The notes: generated by a model from the letters alone, not told the origin. A stretch of 64,000 nucleotides of DNA from Conchocele bisecta (GCA_029237695.1 CM055273.1:55293968-55357967); one strand, 5' to 3'. Shown: positions 1 through 9,663, numbered from the stretch's first letter. Made by a program: numbers and translations.

Positions 1-699
1 GTTATATACTAACAGTTTAACATCATACCGGCCAACAACGACAACATAACCAGATATTGAGACAACAATTTCTTCAGGTTGATTACAATTTGTAGAAAAT
101 AAATCACGAAGACTCTGTAGCCCTGAATTTCTTATCATGCTAACTCCGTAGCCCAGGTTTTTGAAACTAGTTAATCCCAAAATAATAGCAGATTAGTTAT
201 TCATACACATCTCTTTCAAGTTGTTCATTTAGTGACATATAACAGTTAGTGTTACCACACGAGTTTATCGCAAATTCATCCTCAACTATTTATATATCCA
301 CCGAGTTTTCAATAAATTAACTAAACTCACTTGTTTAATGGATATAAACATATTATATCAATACAACAGGATGTCGGTAGTAACAATTAATGTTTATTGG
401 TTATTCTGAATCAATGCATTTACCATGGCAATTAATCATGCTGTGTGCCATTTAAGCACTAATGCATATGTCTGCATTCAGTCGCCACTGATCTAGAACT
501 ACTCCGTTGCTATATTCACGTAGACTCCGGGGCATTAATCTTGTAGACTTCCTGCCCGCTGTCGCCAAGTAACCACACAGTGAATATAGTAAATGTGTAA
601 AATCCTCAGACCCTGCTGATGTAATAGCTGTCTTATTACTTAGATATCAATTTTTGCCTAGAAATTGCCTGTATTTGCCTACAGCAATAACATACACAG
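1..699. other. No gene seen; AT-rich non-coding DNA
   Basis: No ORF resembles a known protein, and no clear repeat family from elsewhere in the window is visible. The p47 gene starting downstream at 10644 lacks its 5' exon, so that exon could lie here or before the window. I found no UBA-like coding stretch. Confidence 0.5.
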
Positions 700-1085
700 T
701 CCAGGCTGATACGGCGTGTTTTCCAGTCTGATACTGAAACTTCTAGTCTGATACCATCGTTACTACATGTAGTCTGATACCGCCGTTTCCAGTCCGATAC
801 CATGTCTCTCGCGCGTATTAAACAAGTTCATTTGGGCATGCGCATTGCGTATGTTTACTTTATCGGCTGCGTAAATTTTGACAGATGCCGGGAATTTAAA
901 TTTGTAGGCTCTGTATTTCATCATTCAATCATGGATAACGGTATAGATTTTAATATAGGATTATCACAACTGCCGGATGATTGATATTGAAATTTATATC
1001 TAAGTAATCTAAGTAATAAAGACTCGGACTTCGGTCTCAGGCTGATACCAAGTTACCTCGGGCCGATACCTAGGCCGATATCAAA
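700..1085 (+). repeat. Degenerate short repeat, AGTCTGATACC motif
   Basis: The motif (A/G)GTCTGATAC or its close variants (GGCTGATAC, GTCCGATAC, GGCCGATAC) recurs irregularly about eight times: near 702, 723, 742, 769, 789, 1040, 1063 and 1073. Spacing is uneven, so this is a decayed tandem repeat rather than a clean satellite. The small ORF at 802-984 inside it resembles nothing known. Confidence 0.5.
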
Positions 1086-1753
1086 CAAGCCACGTAGTAA
1101 CCTCTAATTATTTGCTAAATTAACTGTTAAACGAAGAAAACTAACCTGCCATGATGTCACTGGATAGTTCTGCTTCAAGTTTAATACCAATTTTGCTATG
1201 CTGATCCAGTAAGCTGCTCGCTATTTTGTTTACACTACCAGATGCGCAGTATTAGCCGAAACAAATGTGACGTTGCAAACACGCATGTGATGTCATACAT
1301 CACACAATTTACTTCACTTACTGACGTCAGAACATTATGACATTTTACCTGCACAAACATTTTTGAACTGCGTTGAATATTCAGGAAAGTTTGACCGAAT
1401 ATGGAGATGGTAATTCCATATAAATGTGTTTGGAAAGCCTTAGGTGCGCAGAATTAGCCGACACCATTGTATACAAAATTAACTGTCTTTTTTTTTTTAT
1501 ATAAAAAAAATGGTTATTCAACAATACATTGTATAACCAATACCGAAACCGTGAAAATAAAGCTAATTACACAAAATAAAGCTATTTACAAGTTTGTTGC
1601 ATCTAATGCAGTTTATAGGCTACAGTGGGGCATAGAAATTGACTATGCCTCCGAACAACTGTAGCAGTTGTACAAAAGAAGAGGTGGGTCCAATGGCTAC
1701 ATATATCACAGCCTGCCCAGTTTACAATTTTCCTATCTGGGAAGTCATTGATA
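1086..1753. other. No gene seen; weak internal duplication
   Basis: The phrase GCGCAG(T/A)ATTAGCCGA occurs near 1240 and again near 1446, suggesting an old duplication. No coding or RNA signal is visible. Confidence 0.4.
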
Positions 1754-1785
1754 TTAGGGGGTGACACACGTTTGCATACACAGCC

Positions 1786-1830
1786 AGGGATTCCGCTGGG
1801 GAAAATAAAAAAAGCGCCACTTCAAAAATT
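1786..1830 (+). mobile_element. Half copy of the GGGATTCCGCTGG palindromic MITE
   Basis: CAGGGATTCCGCTGGGG followed by the AAAATAAAAAAAGCGCCACTTC arm matches one arm of the complete elements at 15245, 27969, 29483 and 52214. It lies in the tail of the dead transposase. Confidence 0.6.
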
Positions 1831-2524
1831 GCTTTTCAAATGGTTCTTCAGTTATAGCCTGCCCGCCCGGCGATGGTCTTTTGTTTACAGTCTGTTTTTT
1901 ATTTGCACAATTTGATGAAATTTCATTTGGCTTACAGTCACTCTGCATCTCTTCAACTTTCTTCATTAAGAACTTTTCTACGGCATCTTTGCCACTTTTC
2001 ATCGCCATTATTTTTTGTATCGGTTCCTTTTCCTCGAAAACTTCTGCTGTATATAGTTTGTCAGCTGATACAGATTCACTAGAGAACGGAAATACTCCCG
2101 TCTTTCTCAACGCTGACTGAATATTTATGGGAGACATAGCCTTCAAATAAGCGTTACAAGCTAAACCACACATGTCATACCTGGTTATTACTCTTCCAAT
2201 ATTTTTTTTTCATATAAATATGGCATTCGGAGTGCCTTGAATGGGCCTAAGACACCAGCGTCCAGAAGTTGCAATAAGTGACTGGTATGAGGTGGAAGAA
2301 CAAACAGGATAATATTGTGATGTTTGGCCCAGTCAATTACAGCTGTCGAAACATGTGACGTATGTCCATCGTATAACAACAGAATCGGTTGTGTTGGGTC
2401 CCGGCTTGCATTTGCGAAGGGAAGGAAGTGGTCCTCAAGATATTGTTTACATACATGTATTTGAGAATTGGACCATCCAGTTTCTGATACAGTTCCTTCT
2501 GCACCTGCTCCCTTTTCTAAATTT

Positions 2525-2937
2525 TCATTATAGGAATGAATGGCCTTTTTGTGGAATTTATCAGGGTATAAACTTGGAAAAGTCGCGGGAATACTGGACG
2601 AAGCGATAAAACATTACAATTTTCGGGGAAAAAAAAAAAAAAATTGTTTTGATTTTTTTTCGAAAATTGTAATGTTTTAAGGCCTCGTCCAGTATTCTCG
2701 CGACTTTTCCAAGTTTATATCCCCGATAAATTCCACAAAAAGGCCATTCATTCCTTATAATTCCAGCATTTGAAATAAATTCATCAAGAAAATGTGTTTA
2801 TTTTCAGTTTTCTTAAGAATTATTTTAACTGCACCTGACGGTTACGGAAAGTAGTTTGGCATGGAGTTTACTGGGATATAAACGGACCAATCAAATGTTA
2901 GGGAATTGTGTAAATATTTTTGTGCTGGAATTATAAT
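2525..2937. mobile_element. MITE family D (GGAATGAATGGCCTTTTTG), copy 1
   Basis: The left part is a long palindrome: GGAATGAATGGCC...CTTGGAAAAGTCGCGGG and its reverse complement around a poly-A/T centre near 2635. A tail ends in TTTTGTGCTGGAATTATAAT. Further copies lie at 13726, 35499, 38958 and 54250. This copy sits between the CENP-B-like and DDE parts of the transposase and therefore inserted into it. Confidence 0.8.
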
Positions 2938-3317
2938 ATGTTTGAATTTTTTCAGGGGTTGAATGTTTGGCCCGATTACTATCTAGGTCTTGTGGGTTGC
3001 GTGAGGTAATGCGATCCCATCTGTCCAGAAACGCATACAGCCATTTTGAAGTTAACGCTTTATTTGATTTTCGCCTCCCAAAATCGTAAGCAAGATCCCC
3101 AGCAAGATGTTGCAATTGAATATTTGTATATCCATATCCCATTTGTGACAGGACCTCAACATGTTCAACAAGAATTAGTTCCTCGTCACTGCTAAAGAGG
3201 GATTCACGTCCGGGGGCACATTTATTGGGATCTACAAGTCCTTTAACTCTATCACAAAGTGTCTGTGCAGGGATCCCATATTTCTTGGCAACACGCTCAG
3301 TTGGAAGATGTTTTGTT

Positions 3318-3455
3318 TTTATGCCACCGGGTTTCGAAGAAACGGGTGGCATATAGTGTTTGGACCGTCCGTCCGCTTGTCCGTCCGTCCGTCCGTGACA
3401 CTTTTCGGTTAACCACTTGGTCACAGTTTCTCAAATATGCTGCAGGTGGCATCCG
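3318..3455. mobile_element. Small insertion with hairpin and (GTCC)n run
   Basis: It begins with a hairpin, GCCACCGG / ACGGGTGGC (3323-3350), has a GTCCGTCCG run at 3366-3397 and ends in TTCTCAAATATGCTGCAGGTGGC. It separates the two halves of the transposase helix-turn-helix, so it is an insertion. GTCCGTCCG-bearing repeats also start at 8438 and 19441. Confidence 0.55.
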
Positions 3456-3580
3456 CGTTCGACAGACGCATTTCTTGTTATTTCATCGTATGCCTTTTGC
3501 ATAGCCTCTTCTATATAGGTGGTCTTGTATGAGCGCTTCCCAATCCGCTGAGGTTTGGCCTGAAACAATATTGACATGGA

Positions 3581-4877
3581 CATACCCTCTGGGACATTCA
3601 GTTACATTATTTCATCCTATTGCTATTATTTTTCATATTCGAATCAAAGTAAACCTTATTAAATTTAAATAAACCATTTTATACTCAATATTCCCTGTGT
3701 AAACAAACTCGTTTGATGATTGTCCTACAGGCCATAAACACAAAATAAAACTCACTAAATAAAGAATAATAAAACTCATTAAACAAAGAATACTATAAGA
3801 AAGTTGACCAAATCTCTAACGTTTGTCTATTTCAATTCATTACTGAACAACTACTGTCCATCAACTGTGTAGGAGTAAAAAACGATTTTCCTACGGGAAT
3901 TTAACATGGTGGAAAAAGAGGTGGGGTAAGAGAAAATATAATTGTAACCCTCAAGTTAAATTCCCATAGGAAAATATTTTTTTCGAATAAAATATTTCGC
4001 AGAATTTCATCAAATAAAGCATTCTTTGTTTACTTTCTACTTGGTGGAAAGTGACCTAAGACTTTTGCTAATACACACTTTATTATGTAAGTTTATGGTA
4101 ATATTTGTGTGTCCTATTGTAGAATCGTCTCCAGGGCCTGAAAATAGCACTGGTCCGAGGTCCTGGACCTGCAACTTTTAATGCCAGGCCTTTGTATTTT
4201 ACAAGCAAAAAGTCCACCGGAAATTGCGATCATCATTAGTGGCGATGCTAAATCCGTTCTGATTAGATAATTTTTAGCATTGCTAAGGATTTCACAGTCT
4301 GTTAAGCTAACAGAGGTTTTGAGCAACCGGGCCGAGGAAGATGTTTGTGCTTTTTCGACTTAGAATTTCACCTTTGCCTTGTAAAACTTCTAAACCGTAA
4401 TAGCTGGAGGCTTGATGCTTGGTGTGTAGCTTCTTTATAGTGTGTAGTTGAACGAAATGAATTTCTATTTTTGCTTTGACACTGAGCCATGGATTATCTC
4501 CCCTTGTTGGACTTGGAATTTTGCCTCGTTTACTATCAAAGCGATATGTGGGGCATCCATGATGTTCTATGAATACATTTTCTTGCTTTCTTACTGAAAA
4601 GTGCCTTTTTGTCAACGGCTACCCCGTTTTCAGTCTGGGGGAAACACTACTATTACCGGTACTCTGACCGACCGTCAGCGCCTCGCGGATCGACAAAATC
4701 AACCATTGGCTGATACTGTCAATCTATGAGGTGTTGACGGATGGGTCCAACATGCCATTTAATGAGTGAAGTGTCATATATTTGCCAGTGAAATGAAGCT
4801 AGCTCCAGTGATTGTTTGAGTTAAGTTGCATTTGTTATGTTTTTCATGCCCCCAGTCTCAGTAAAGCCTGAGACATA
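3581..4877. other. No gene seen; decayed inverted repeats
   Basis: An imperfect inverted repeat spans about 3880-3985 (GATTTTCCTACGGGAATTTAA and its complement); a relative of this sequence is near 53190. A CTGAAAATAGCACTGGTCC motif at 4137 recurs near 13583. The 102-codon minus ORF at 4307-4615 has no recognisable domain and includes a mollusc-repeat-like GGGGAGATAA stretch, so I do not call it a gene. Confidence 0.45.
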
Positions 4878-4948
4878 CAGAGCTCCAGATAAGCTTTGTC
4901 TAAAGCGTTCTATAGTATAGAACGCTTTAGACAAAGCTTATCTGGAGC
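4878..4948. mobile_element. Palindromic MITE (CAGAGCTCCAGATAAG), left part, split by the next element
   Basis: This is a near-perfect palindrome, GAGCTCCAGATAAGCTTTG...AAAGCTTATCTGGAGC, centred near 4915. Its right end, GGAGCTCTG, resumes at 8308 after the 3.36-kb insertion. This is the short form of the commonest MITE superfamily in the window. Confidence 0.85.
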
Positions 4949-5015
4949 AGTAGTATATAGGGAGTCAAAATGATACCACCTAACGGTGGTATCATTTTCA
5001 CCCCTATATACTACC
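4949..5015. repeat. Terminal repeat plus its own inverted copy (hairpin end)
   Basis: The left TIR (4949-4980) is followed after four bases by its reverse complement (4985-5015, ending CCCTATATACTACC). The right end has only one TIR copy. The left end can therefore fold into a hairpin. Confidence 0.85.
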
Positions 5016-5355
5016 ACCACCACCCCCGATAAAACACCGTTTCGTCCAATAGCACAAACTGGTCACCAACACAAAAAAACGTGACAATTGGTGTCATAAT
5101 ACATCACGTATTTTTCACTGCCAATTGAACATATAAAATTAATAAGTTATAATAAAAATATTATAGAAAGCGGAGATTTGGTCGAGGCTACCAAGGTTTC
5201 GGCTACTTTTTTTAATTTTTTTCGATTTTTCTGAATTCTCGACTTCCAAAATTTGTGTCAAATTTATTTTCTATTTTTTCCAAAATATTCTAGAGTAGCG
5301 AACGCCCAATTGAACATAAAAAAACGTAGTAGAATAGCAAAGCTACTTCGCAAAA

Positions 5356-5674
5356 ATGGCAGTACAAGCTACTTTCCAAAGCATGGGAATTCGAACGGAA
5401 AAAGCTGTTTCCGGACACATTCTACTGGAGAACGCGCACGACAGCAATCTACTCCCGGACATCTCTGGAGTGGACTACCTACTGGGGCACGAGGGTCGGA
5501 CACATTTGCAACCTCTTTCGGGGCTTCCACCCTTCGTCGACGACGTCTACATCTTCGGGTACCTTCATCGCGAGGATTGTGTGGCGAGAGGTGGGCGCAT
5601 CTTCTGTACATCTGGGGAAATCGGATCTGCGAAGGAGGTGCTGCGTGCGGTTTCGATGGCTGTTCGAAAAAGCA
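5356..5674 (+). CDS. Unknown ORF in the left arm of the inverted repeat
   Basis: An ATG-started frame of about 106 codons (starts MAVQATFQSMG) runs through the arm. Beyond the loop the open frame reads antisense to the mirror copy, so the real coding length is probably arm-limited. Two other overlapping frames are also open here, so the true frame is uncertain. Motifs seen are FVDDVYIFGYL and ARGGRIFCTSGE. I do not recognise a family. Virus-derived origin is inferred from the surrounding element. Confidence 0.35.
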
Positions 5675-5729
5675 TTGTCCCCGGTAGAAATGGTCTGCGC
5701 GATGGACATGCCAATTCTAGTTCTACCCA

Positions 5730-6049
5730 TGCTTTTTCGAACAGCCATCGAAACCGCACGCTAGCACCTCCTTCGCAGATCCGTTTTCCCCAGATGTACA
5801 GAAGATGCGCCCACCTCTCGCCACACAATCCTCGCGACGAAGGTACCCGAAGATGTAGACGTCGTCGACGAAGGGTGGAAGCCCGAAAGAGGTTGCAAAT
5901 GTGTCCGACCCTCGTGCCCCAGTAGTAGTCCACTCCAGAGATGTCCGGTGGAGTAGATTGCTGTCGTGCGCGTTCTCCAGTAGAATGTGTCCGGAAACAG
6001 CTTTTTCCGTTCGAATTCCCATGCTTTGGAAAGTAGCTTGTACTGCCAT
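5730..6049 (-). CDS. Mirror copy of the unknown ORF in the right arm
   Basis: It has the same start and first ~32 residues as the left-arm ORF, on the other strand. Small indels then shift and restore the frame, so the two copies differ in the middle before agreeing again at FVDDVYIFGYL. This suggests at least one copy is not maintained as protein. Confidence 0.3.
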
Positions 6050-6189
6050 TTTTGCGAAGTAGCTTTGCTATTCTACTACGTTTTTTTATGTTCAATTGGG
6101 CGTTCGCTACTCTAGAATATTTTGGAAAAAATAGAAAATAAATTTGACACAAATTTTGGAAGTCGAGAATTCAGAAAAATCGAAAAAAA

Positions 6190-6897
6190 TTAAAAAAAAG
6201 TAGCCGAAACCTTGGTAGCCAACGGGTTGCGCCCTCCAGAGGGAAGGTGTGTGGGCTCGCTACGACCAGATGGGGGATCGCTGGGGATGTTTTTTTTTTT
6301 CTTCGGTGTGCCGGGCTGTTGGGTGGGGTCGGGGGCCGTTTCGCTCTTCCGGAGTCTACGGGTCTCTTGCACCACGACTGGAAACAGTATTTTGCAGGCC
6401 GTGTATGCTGCCACCGCCGCACACAGCCACCACTTCGTATTCTCTACGGTTCTCCAGCTGTCGTGCACCTCCAGCTCCTCTTTCTTCGGACACTCAGAAT
6501 CGACCGTGCGGGCATCGCTGGAAATCGCGTCCAACAGCCTGCGTTCCAGCGCGTCCAACCGGTTCTCCAAACGTCTCTCCATGTCGGACAGGTGTGTCGA
6601 TTCTTCGAACGAGCTGGCATCTTCTAGTAGATCTGTGGGGAAATCGGTGGGGCCCACAAAACCAGGCGCGGTCACCCTGTGTACTACGGGGGTAGGGGTT
6701 TCTTGTTCTTTTAGGGATTCTTGTTCTTGGGAGGTTTCTTCGGGCTTTGTACTACGCTCTACATCGGCATCGTCCCAGATTTTTCGAAGTCTAGCACTAC
6801 CGATCCCGTACTTCTTCTTTGTTTCGTCGGCCGTAGCCTTCCCGCGGGTGGAAATAATTTCTCGAATATTTTCCGGAGACAAGTAGGTTTTTGGCAT
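6190..6897 (-). CDS. Virus-like HTH / coiled-coil / single-TM protein
   Basis: 235 codons, start MPKTYLSPENIREII. Residues 5-42 look like a small helix-turn-helix (ATADETKKKYGIGSARLRKI), a type found in large DNA viruses and related elements. Residues 55-100 are acidic/proline-rich linker. Residues 103-127 are a likely coiled coil (MERRLENRLDALERRLLDAI). Residues 156-176 are a hydrophobic, probably membrane-spanning segment (WWLCAAVAAYTACKILFPVVV), followed by a basic, proline-rich tail. Its 3' end overlaps the outer edge of the inverted repeat, so the last residues may have been replaced there. Function is unknown; DNA binding with membrane tethering is inference. Confidence 0.6.
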   Translation of the reverse strand: MPKTYLSPENIREIISTRGKATADETKKKYGIGSARLRKIWDDADVERSTKPEETSQEQESLKEQETPTPVVHRVTAPGFVGPTDFPTDLLEDASSFEESTHLSDMERRLENRLDALERRLLDAISSDARTVDSECPKKEELEVHDSWRTVENTKWWLCAAVAAYTACKILFPVVVQETRRLRKSETAPDPTQQPGTPKKKKNIPSDPPSGRSEPTHLPSGGRNPLATKVSATFF

Positions 6898-7144
6898 GCT
6901 TGCAAACGCTTCTATCTAGATAGGGAACATTTGTCCAACATGGAATTTCCAAATTGCTCGAAATGTCCAAAATACTTGTTCGAGATGTTCGGAAAGATCA
7001 AAATGCTTGTTCGCGACTGCCAAGGTGCTCGAGATTCTCCTGGGTGGGAGAGTATGTTTCCCAGGATTCCTATCCTGTCTATCCTAGTGGGTAGAGCAGG
7101 AGAATCTCCAGTGCAAAAAGTAGGGGGGAATCCCCCAATTGTGG
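6898..7144. other. Intergenic segment between the two virus-like ORFs
   Basis: It contains repeated TTCGAGATGTTCGG / GTCCAAAATACTTG-like phrases (6950-7030) and a short inverted pair, GGATTCCTATCCTGTCTATC / GATAGACAGG, near 7070. It is plausibly the promoter region of the minus-strand HTH ORF. No gene is seen. Confidence 0.35.
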
Positions 7145-7510
7145 CTATCGTGTCCAATCGATCTCGTTGTCGTCGTCGTCGTCGCTGTCGATGCTCGCTC
7201 CTTCGCGAGGTTTTCCATCCCGCAGTCTAGCCACCTCCTCCTCCAACTCTACCACCCTCCTCTCCAGTACCAGGATCCTCTTCCTGGTCGCAGCCTTCTT
7301 CTTGCTACCCTCCGTGGTTCTATCTTCTGGCCCCTCGGGACACCTGTTCGAGCGATGTTGCCAGAGAGTCTTGTAGGTGGCAAACTTCCCTCCACATCCG
7401 GGACACTCTCTCGTGGGAGGTCTGCACGGGTTCTTGCGACCCATGTGTCTTCGAAGATTTGCGGGTTTGTCGAAACCCTTGCCGCATGTTTCGCATTCCT
7501 TGTATGGCAT
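7145..7510 (-). CDS. Virus-like two-zinc-finger / coiled-coil protein
   Basis: 121 codons, start MPYKECETCGKGF. Two zinc-finger-like knuckles are visible: C6-x2-C9-x12-H22-x6-C29 and C36-x2-C39-x12-H52-x4-C57. A basic stretch (residues 69-78) comes next, then a leucine-rich coiled coil at 78-98 (ILVLERRVVELEEEVARL) and an acidic tail with six Asp (109-114). Small proteins of this layout occur in nucleocytoplasmic large DNA viruses and Polinton-like viruses. DNA or RNA binding is inferred from the fingers. The frame is intact. Confidence 0.65.
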   Translation of the reverse strand: MPYKECETCGKGFDKPANLRRHMGRKNPCRPPTRECPGCGGKFATYKTLWQHRSNRCPEGPEDRTTEGSKKKAATRKRILVLERRVVELEEEVARLRDGKPREGASIDSDDDDDNEIDWTR

Positions 7511-8275
7511 TGTGTCTGTCTATTCCAATGGGAAACATATCTTCAATTGGGCGTTCGATTGTGGATGTAGCGAGGCGAGACCTCCAACAATTGTGGCTAT
7601 CGTGCAGAATGGACTAGAAACCCCCATCCACTATTGGACGAAAACGTCGTCTTTTGTACTACCACCTCCAAAAAATTGTGGATATCGTGTCCCAATTGTG
7701 TATACTCGTGTCCAATTGTGTATACTCGTGTCCAATTGTGGGTTTCTAGACCTTTTTTCCCCCCTCTCGTATGTCCTATGTAGGTGGTAGTACGATTGTG
7801 GATGTTTTGTCCCAAATGTGGATACATACTGTAGTTTGGTTGTAGTTGGTTGTAGTGTCTGTAGTTCGTTGTAGTTCGATGTATTTGGGTTTTTCTGACA
7901 TTTTTCCCAGATTTTTCGTGGGTGTTGGGAGTGTTGTATGGTGGTGGAAACGGTGCCACCTCTGGTGTATTATAGGAGCTCAAAACCCTGGTTTTTCGAG
8001 GGTGCTGGCGAGTACTTGTGTTCGTTAGTTTTTTTTATAGTATTGTAAAAAATGCACAAATGGGTGGTATCGTTTCTGTGTCCAAATACACAAATGGGTG
8101 GTATCATTTCTGTTTGCCTCTTGGGAGAAAAGTTCTATATGGCGTTCGTCTATGTTGGTTGTAGTGCCTGTAGTTCGGTGTAGTTCGATGTATTTGGTTT
8201 TTTCTGAAATCTGTTCCGATTTTTTTTCGTGGGTGTTGGGAGCTGTTAACGAGAGTCAATAACGCTTCCAGCTTT
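7511..8275. repeat. Non-coding right part of the element with direct repeats
   Basis: A 20-bp unit (CCAATTGTGTATACTCGTGT) is tandemly repeated at 7680-7740. A segment with GTAGTTCG and GTAGTTCGATGTATTTGG is present twice, at about 7845-7935 and 8155-8245. CACAAATGGGTGGTATC occurs at 8055 and 8091. No gene is seen. Confidence 0.7.
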
Positions 8276-8307
8276 GGTGGTATCATTTTGACTCCCTATA
8301 TACTACT

Positions 8308-8432
8308 GGAGCTCTGTACCCCCTTTTAAAAATCATTGCATATTTTACTTTTACAAATGGATTATTGATTTTCTTCATTACTAAATAAGGAACAAAATTG
8401 ATAAAAAAATATAACAAATTTAAATATTCTCT
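8308..8432. mobile_element. Right remnant of a CAGAGCTCCAG MITE
   Basis: After the target duplication, GAGCTCTG is followed by interior sequence typical of the long form of this family (TTACTTTTACAAATGGATTATTGATT). It is then cut off by the next repeat. Confidence 0.6.
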
Positions 8433-9255
8433 TATTTGGAATGTGTGTCCGTCCGTGTGTCCAGCACATTAAGAAATTCGCTACAGTTTCTCAATTATGA
8501 CATAACTTCTATATCCCTCGAATGATTACTTCAATATTTCAACAGAGTATACCTGTGGACAAATGCCATAGATCCATTCTGCCTTTAATATGACCTTGAC
8601 CTTCACAACTTTGAATTTTTTCACAAATTATTAAGTTCACCGGAGTTTCTCAATTCTGTCATTACTTCTATTTCACTTGAAGGATTACATAAATATTTCA
8701 ACACAGTATACGGTGGACAAATGCCACACATACATGCTGCCCTTAATATGACCTTCACAACTTTGAACTTTTTCACACATTAAGAAGTTCGCTGGAGTTT
8801 CTCAATAATGTTATAACTTCTATGTCCCTTGATGGATTACTTTAATATTTTAACACATCACTTGTGGGGAAATGCCACACATCCATGCTGCCCTTAATAT
8901 GACCTTGAGCTTTTGACCATGACAACTTTGAACTTTTTCACACATTAATAAGTTCGCCGGAGCTTCTCATTTCTGTCATAACTTCTATATCCCTTGACCT
9001 TTTGACCTCGCCAGACTTTCTCAATTCTGGCATAACTTCTCTATCCCTTGAAGGATCACTTTAATAGTTCAATACATCAAACCTGTGGACAAATGCCACA
9101 CATTCATGCTGCCCGTAACATGAATCCATGTTACCCTTACTATGACCTTAAACTGTGCTTATGAATACTTGTCAGTTTTGATTATTAACTTTGCCACATT
9201 TTCTCCAATCTGCCATCGGGGGCATTGGTGTGCCGACAGGCCACATTTTCTTGTT
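8433..9255 (+). repeat. Mollusc-type interspersed repeat with internal ~180-bp tandem units
   Basis: It begins GTGTGTCCGTCCGTGTGTCC and ends GGCATTGGTGTGCCGACAGG. In between, a unit containing GTTTCTCAATT(C/A)TG, ACTTCTAT(A/T)TCCCTTGA and GACAAATGCCACACAT repeats about four to five times. It is non-coding. Confidence 0.65.
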
Positions 9256-9334
9256 TAAATTTATTTTGACCAGTCACACATGTAGGTCCCGACAATCACT
9301 GACACACCTTGCTGGTGCTAAATCCTAGATTTCT

Positions 9335-9562
9335 GGGGGCCGTTTCACTAAACTTCCTACGACGAAAATGTTCGTAAGTGCAAAATTTCACATTTAACAA
9401 TGATTTCTTGTAAACAATTATTGGATTTACATTTATTGAGCATAGGCTGCATATGCAGCCTATGCTCAATAAATGTAAATCCATCAACTTGAATTTCCAG
9501 ACGATCCTAAATTTGCACTTACGAACTTCTTGGTCGTACGAAACTTAGTGAAACGGCCCCCA
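9335..9562. mobile_element. MITE family C (GGCCGTTTCACTAAAC), copy 1
   Basis: TIRs are GGGGGCCGTTTCACTAAACT and its complement. The centre is a conserved palindrome, GAGCATAGGCTGCATATGCA..., at about 9440-9475. It is non-coding, about 228 bp. Confidence 0.85.
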
Positions 9563-9663
9563 GATGCGCAGGCACATTAGAAAGTCAGTAGAGTAGAACA
9601 AATGTTTGAACATCATCACCAACCAGTAGGTCAAAATGTTAATGGTTCCGCACGTTTGATAAA

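Larger units (their letters stand above)
1754..3580 (-). pseudogene. Dead pogo/Tigger-like (Tc1/mariner superfamily) transposase
   Basis: Read on the minus strand from about 3580. First comes a psq-type helix-turn-helix region (KPQRIGKRSYKTTY and, after an insertion, VAKKYGIPAQTLCDRV). A CENP-B-like DNA-binding region follows, at about 3230-2960 (motifs SDEELILVEHVEVLSQMGYG and SKWLYAFLDRW). The C-terminal half of a DDE domain comes next, at about 2520-2190 (LLLYDGHTSHV, then LDAGVLGPFK, where intact relatives have an LDVGVFGPFK-like motif). A non-conserved tail lies at 2173-1850. In life it would cut and paste a TIR transposon. It is inactive: the reading frame is broken, the part holding the first catalytic Asp is missing, and three other repeats lie inside it (3318-3455, 2525-2937 and a fragment at 1786-1830). 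Family assignment is from motifs only. Confidence 0.8.
5186..6220. repeat. Long inverted repeat, arms about 490 bp, loop about 55 bp
   Basis: Arms at 5186-5674 and 5730-6220 are near-identical in reverse complement. They begin GGCTACCAAGGTTTCGGCTA and end GCTTTTTCGAACAGCCATCG beside the loop. The arms differ by a few small changes. The whole unit lies inside the virus-like element. Confidence 0.9.
4949..8307. mobile_element. Virus-like (Polinton/PLV-like) 3.36-kb non-autonomous element with TIRs and target duplication
   Basis: It begins AGTAGTATATAGGGAGTC and ends GACTCCCTATATACTACT; 32-bp terminal inverted repeats lie at 4949-4980 and 8276-8307. GGAGC flanks both ends (4944-4948 and 8308-8312). 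If the boundary is moved by one base, TGGAGC gives a 6-bp duplication. AGT...ACT termini and 6-bp duplications are typical of Polintons/Mavericks. The composition is more GC-rich than the surroundings. It holds a ~490-bp-arm inverted repeat (5186-6220) and two minus-strand ORFs, a zinc-finger/coiled-coil protein and an HTH/coiled-coil/TM protein, that resemble accessory genes of large or Polinton-like DNA viruses. No polymerase B, integrase, ATPase or capsid gene is present, so it cannot be autonomous and its class is inference. Confidence 0.7.

Noticed and set aside
4307..4615. 102-codon minus ORF
   Set aside because: No recognisable domain; overlaps a GGGGAGATAA repeat-like stretch and lacks splice or homology support.
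4949..8307. Complete autonomous Polinton or endogenous virus
   Set aside because: No polymerase, integrase, packaging ATPase, protease or capsid gene is visible; only small accessory-type ORFs are present.
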